NCBI GenBank assembly: GCA_019245995.1
Contig: JAFAQW010000041.1
Span: 1 to 7,870, forward strand
From: Vulcanimicrobiota bacterium
Lineage (GTDB): Bacteria; Vulcanimicrobiota; Vulcanimicrobiia; Vulcanimicrobiales; Vulcanimicrobiaceae
DNA: 7,870 bases
Direction: 5' to 3'
The stretch's first letter is position 1, and the number at the start of each line of letters is the position of its first letter. The notes beneath the pieces are model-generated. The model had not been told where the DNA came from. It saw nothing but the letters and a program-made list of their open reading frames with translations, and searched no databases. The position numbers and the translations under genes were made by a program. Below are positions 6,322 through 7,870 of the stretch, piece by piece.

Positions 6322-6513
6322 GTGCTGCTCGTCCGGGCGTTGCTCTCCGTCGCCATCGTCGTATGCGGCGGAATCGTGCTGGCCGAGATGTTTGCCTCCA
6401 TGCGAATGGCCGGCATCATGGTGCTGCCGGGCACCGTTTTGGGAGCCGCGATGGTGGCGCTCGGCACGCACCGGCTCCTCCTGATCGCCCGCGTCAGGGG
6501 CATCCTCCGATGA
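6322..6513 (+). CDS. Small two-helix membrane protein of unknown function
   Basis: A 63-residue hydrophobic protein that I do not recognise. Two membrane helices are likely, near residues 3-22 and 29-47, separated by a short stretch MFASMRMAG, and the protein ends with a basic tail (HRLLLIARVRGILR) that should lie in the cytoplasm. The GTG start has GGAG 6 bases upstream and follows the permease stop by 1 base; a GTG at 6295 is in frame but has poorer spacing. Its ATGA overlap with the following Usp gene and the neighbouring permease make a small accessory subunit or linker between the two the best guess. That the reading frame is real is supported by spacing at both ends and by its hydrophobic pattern. 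Confidence 0.72.
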   Translation: MLLVRALLSVAIVVCGGIVLAEMFASMRMAGIMVLPGTVLGAAMVALGTHRLLLIARVRGILR

Positions 6514-7139
6514 TCGCCTGGGGCGCCGCGCACATCAGCGTCGCCGGAATTCTTGCGGCCATTATCATCGCGGGATCCGTTGGGAGCACGCTCTACTGGA
6601 TGCTGACTCCGCCCGCTTCGTACGTGCAAAAGATCGCGAAAAAGGCGGAAACGGAGCTGGCGGAAATGGTCGGCAGCCTCATCGTTGCGTTCTCGCCGGA
6701 GATCGACTCTTCGCACATGGTGGCGCTCGCCGTCAAATTAGCGCGCGGTGAAAAATCCGAGGTCTTGGCGCTCTACATCATCGAGGTGCCGTACACGCTG
6801 CCTCCCGACGCGACGATGCCGGCGGAGGAGCGAATCGCCCTCGACGTGCTCGGGGCCGCCGAGACGATCGCCAACAAGAACAACGTCGCGATCCGCACGG
6901 AGACCATTAAAACGCGCTCCACCAAACAGGCGGTTCTCGACGTTGCCAAGCGCGAGCAGGCGAACTTGATCATGCTCGGATCGTTTCGCGAAGGAAAGTA
7001 CACGGGCGCGCCGCTGAGCCGAATCATCGAGGAGATCACTGCGGATGCGAAATGCGATGTCCTCATCGGCGTTGAAGGAAAGCACGGTACGCTGTTGCTA
7101 AGCGATGAAAGCGTACAGAGCAATCCCCAACCTGTCTAA
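6510..7139 (+). CDS. Membrane-anchored universal stress protein (UspA fold)
   Basis: A 209-residue protein with one N-terminal membrane helix (about 9-31) followed by a cytoplasmic Usp domain from about residue 53. The domain shows the opening strand GSLIVAFSPEIDSSHMVALAVKLA, the second strand EVLALYIIEVP, a helix around ALDVLGAAETIA, IRTETIKTRSTKQAVLDVA, and the strand ANLIMLGSFREG leading to SRIIEEITADAKCDVLIGV. Usp proteins bind ATP or other nucleotides, and some control transporters. The usual nucleotide loop G-x-x-G-(9x)-G-S/T is replaced here by GSFREGKYTGAPLS (157-170), so ATP binding is uncertain. The ATG overlaps the previous stop (ATGA), with AGGGG 9 bases upstream. Its position after an APC permease, and known fusions of APC permeases to Usp domains, suggest it senses or regulates that permease. 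This link is inference. Confidence 0.86.
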   Translation: MIAWGAAHISVAGILAAIIIAGSVGSTLYWMLTPPASYVQKIAKKAETELAEMVGSLIVAFSPEIDSSHMVALAVKLARGEKSEVLALYIIEVPYTLPPDATMPAEERIALDVLGAAETIANKNNVAIRTETIKTRSTKQAVLDVAKREQANLIMLGSFREGKYTGAPLSRIIEEITADAKCDVLIGVEGKHGTLLLSDESVQSNPQPV

Positions 7140-7147
7140 TCTCCGAA

Positions 7148-7154
7148 GAGGTGA
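7148..7154 (+). promoter_or_regulatory. Strong Shine-Dalgarno sequence that fixes the following start
   Basis: GAGGTGA is an extended match to the 16S rRNA anti-Shine-Dalgarno end and lies 5 bases before GTG 7160. An earlier in-frame GTG at 7151 is part of this site, so it is unlikely to be the real start. It is the best ribosome binding site in the window, in contrast to the coupled starts upstream. Confidence 0.75.
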
Positions 7155-7159
7155 CTTTA

Positions 7160-7834
7160 GTGAACTTTAGAGCTTGCTGGATTTCCTGCGCCGCGGTCGC
7201 CGCAGCGCTCGCGCTACCCATGACGGCCGCCGGCGCGCTCGCCGCAAATACGGCGCCGGCCATCGCCGCATTCGATCGCGCTTTCGCAGAAGTGAACGAC
7301 TACTCCGCGGTGCTGCACGTTCACGAAGCGAAGGGCGGCCAGACGCAAGACCGCGTCTACCAGTATCAGTTCATGAAGCCGCACTTCGCAAAGACGCTGA
7401 TCCTTGAGGGCGACGGCAAAGGTTCCGGCGGCGTTTGGACGGGGAGCGATCAAGTCAGTGGGCACCAGGGCGGCATCCTGTCTGGGATTCACATGAAGGT
7501 GAGCGTTCACGATCCGCGCGCCGTGTCGTTGCGCGGCGTGACGATTCCCGAAGGTCTGCTGCAACGCATCGTCGATAACTACGAGACCGTTGCGGGCAAG
7601 CTCACGCAAACGGACGGCGGCAAGATCAACGGCGTCCCGACGGACCGGTTAGATCTCAAAGTGAGCGAACCGGGATCGAACGGCGACGTCAGCGAGCAGA
7701 TTCTGTATCTGTCGAAGGAGACGCACTGGCCCATCCGTCAGATCATGTATTCGGGATCGCAGATCGTTTTGGACGAAACGGTGAGCAATCTCAAAACCAA
7801 CACGGGCTTGACGCAAGGGGACTTCCCCTTCTAG
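7160..7834 (+). CDS. Exported LolA/DUF1571-like protein
   Basis: A 224-residue secreted protein. It begins with a signal peptide: basic MNFR, a hydrophobic core to about residue 26, and a likely cleavage at AGALA-ANT (about residue 28/29). There is no lipobox at the cleavage site, so it should be soluble in the periplasm or outside the cell. The mature part begins AFDRAFAEVNDYSAVLHVHE and continues with QYQFMKPHFAKTLIL, VWTGSDQVSG, DPRAVSLRGVTIPEGLL, GVPTDRLDLKV, ILYLSKETHWPIRQIMY and LKTNTGL. This alternation of strands, with a DYS(A)xLxxxE opening and a late lysine-rich beta hairpin, resembles the LolA-like half-barrel fold and DUF1571 proteins, which may bind lipid. I infer the fold from pattern only. 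It is 20 bases after the Usp gene with its own strong ribosome binding site, so it may be in the same transcript but is translated independently. Confidence 0.75.
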   Translation: MNFRACWISCAAVAAALALPMTAAGALAANTAPAIAAFDRAFAEVNDYSAVLHVHEAKGGQTQDRVYQYQFMKPHFAKTLILEGDGKGSGGVWTGSDQVSGHQGGILSGIHMKVSVHDPRAVSLRGVTIPEGLLQRIVDNYETVAGKLTQTDGGKINGVPTDRLDLKVSEPGSNGDVSEQILYLSKETHWPIRQIMYSGSQIVLDETVSNLKTNTGLTQGDFPF

Positions 7835-7870
7835 CGCCTCTTGCGCCGTGTCATACTGAGAGACTGGGCA

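Noticed and set aside
4739..6484. A 581-codon plus-strand open frame overlapping the permease in another frame
   Set aside because: The translation is arginine-rich without a recognisable pattern; it is a shadow of third-position GC bias in the real gene.
7151..7159. GTG at 7151 as the start of the exported protein
   Set aside because: These bases are part of the GAGGTGA ribosome binding site that serves GTG 7160.
7835..7870. Terminator after the last gene
   Set aside because: GCGCC-TCTT-GCGCC is a direct, not inverted, repeat, and no T run follows within the window.

Overview
The window is one continuous run of plus-strand genes with no gap longer than about 70 bases. It begins inside trmD and reads: trmD (3' part), rplS, three consecutive type I signal peptidase genes, rbgA/ylqF, rnhB, yraN, an APC-superfamily permease, a 63-residue two-helix membrane protein, a membrane-anchored universal stress protein (Usp), and an exported LolA/DUF1571-like protein. 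I see no RNA gene, mobile element, CRISPR array or convincing promoter.

The order trmD-rplS-lepB-rbgA-rnhB-yraN is the conserved bacterial ribosome-maturation block best known from Firmicutes and Actinobacteria. The DNA is GC-rich, codons favour G or C in third position, and GTG starts are common. An exported LolA-like protein hints at a cell with an outer membrane. Together this suggests a high-GC, poorly cultivated lineage with Terrabacteria-like gene order, for example Eremiobacterota (WPS-2) or a relative. The phylum is a guess from style and order, not a demonstrated assignment.

Region 1 (1-814) makes tRNA m1G37 methyltransferase and ribosomal protein L19, separated by a spacer with a strong hairpin. 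Region 2 (824-2831) is a tandem array of three signal peptidases, all with the Ser/Lys catalytic pair. The first two are close paralogues with a shared insert of about 45 residues; the third is a minimal 169-residue form. The first appears to start at a CTG, because its coding similarity to the second continues upstream of the nearest ordinary start codon. Region 3 (2837-4689) holds the 50S assembly GTPase RbgA (with an eroded G4 motif), RNase HII and the YraN nuclease-like protein, with overlapping ends.

Region 4 (4689-7139) is a transport module: APC permease, two-helix protein and membrane-anchored Usp. It is joined to yraN by a TGATG overlap, and its own genes are separated by 1 nt or overlap by ATGA, so the products are probably made in a fixed ratio and may work as one membrane complex. 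Region 5 (7160-7834) is the exported protein, with the clearest ribosome binding site in the window. The most unusual features are the three signal peptidases, the CTG start, the split permease/Usp module and the altered RbgA G4 motif.
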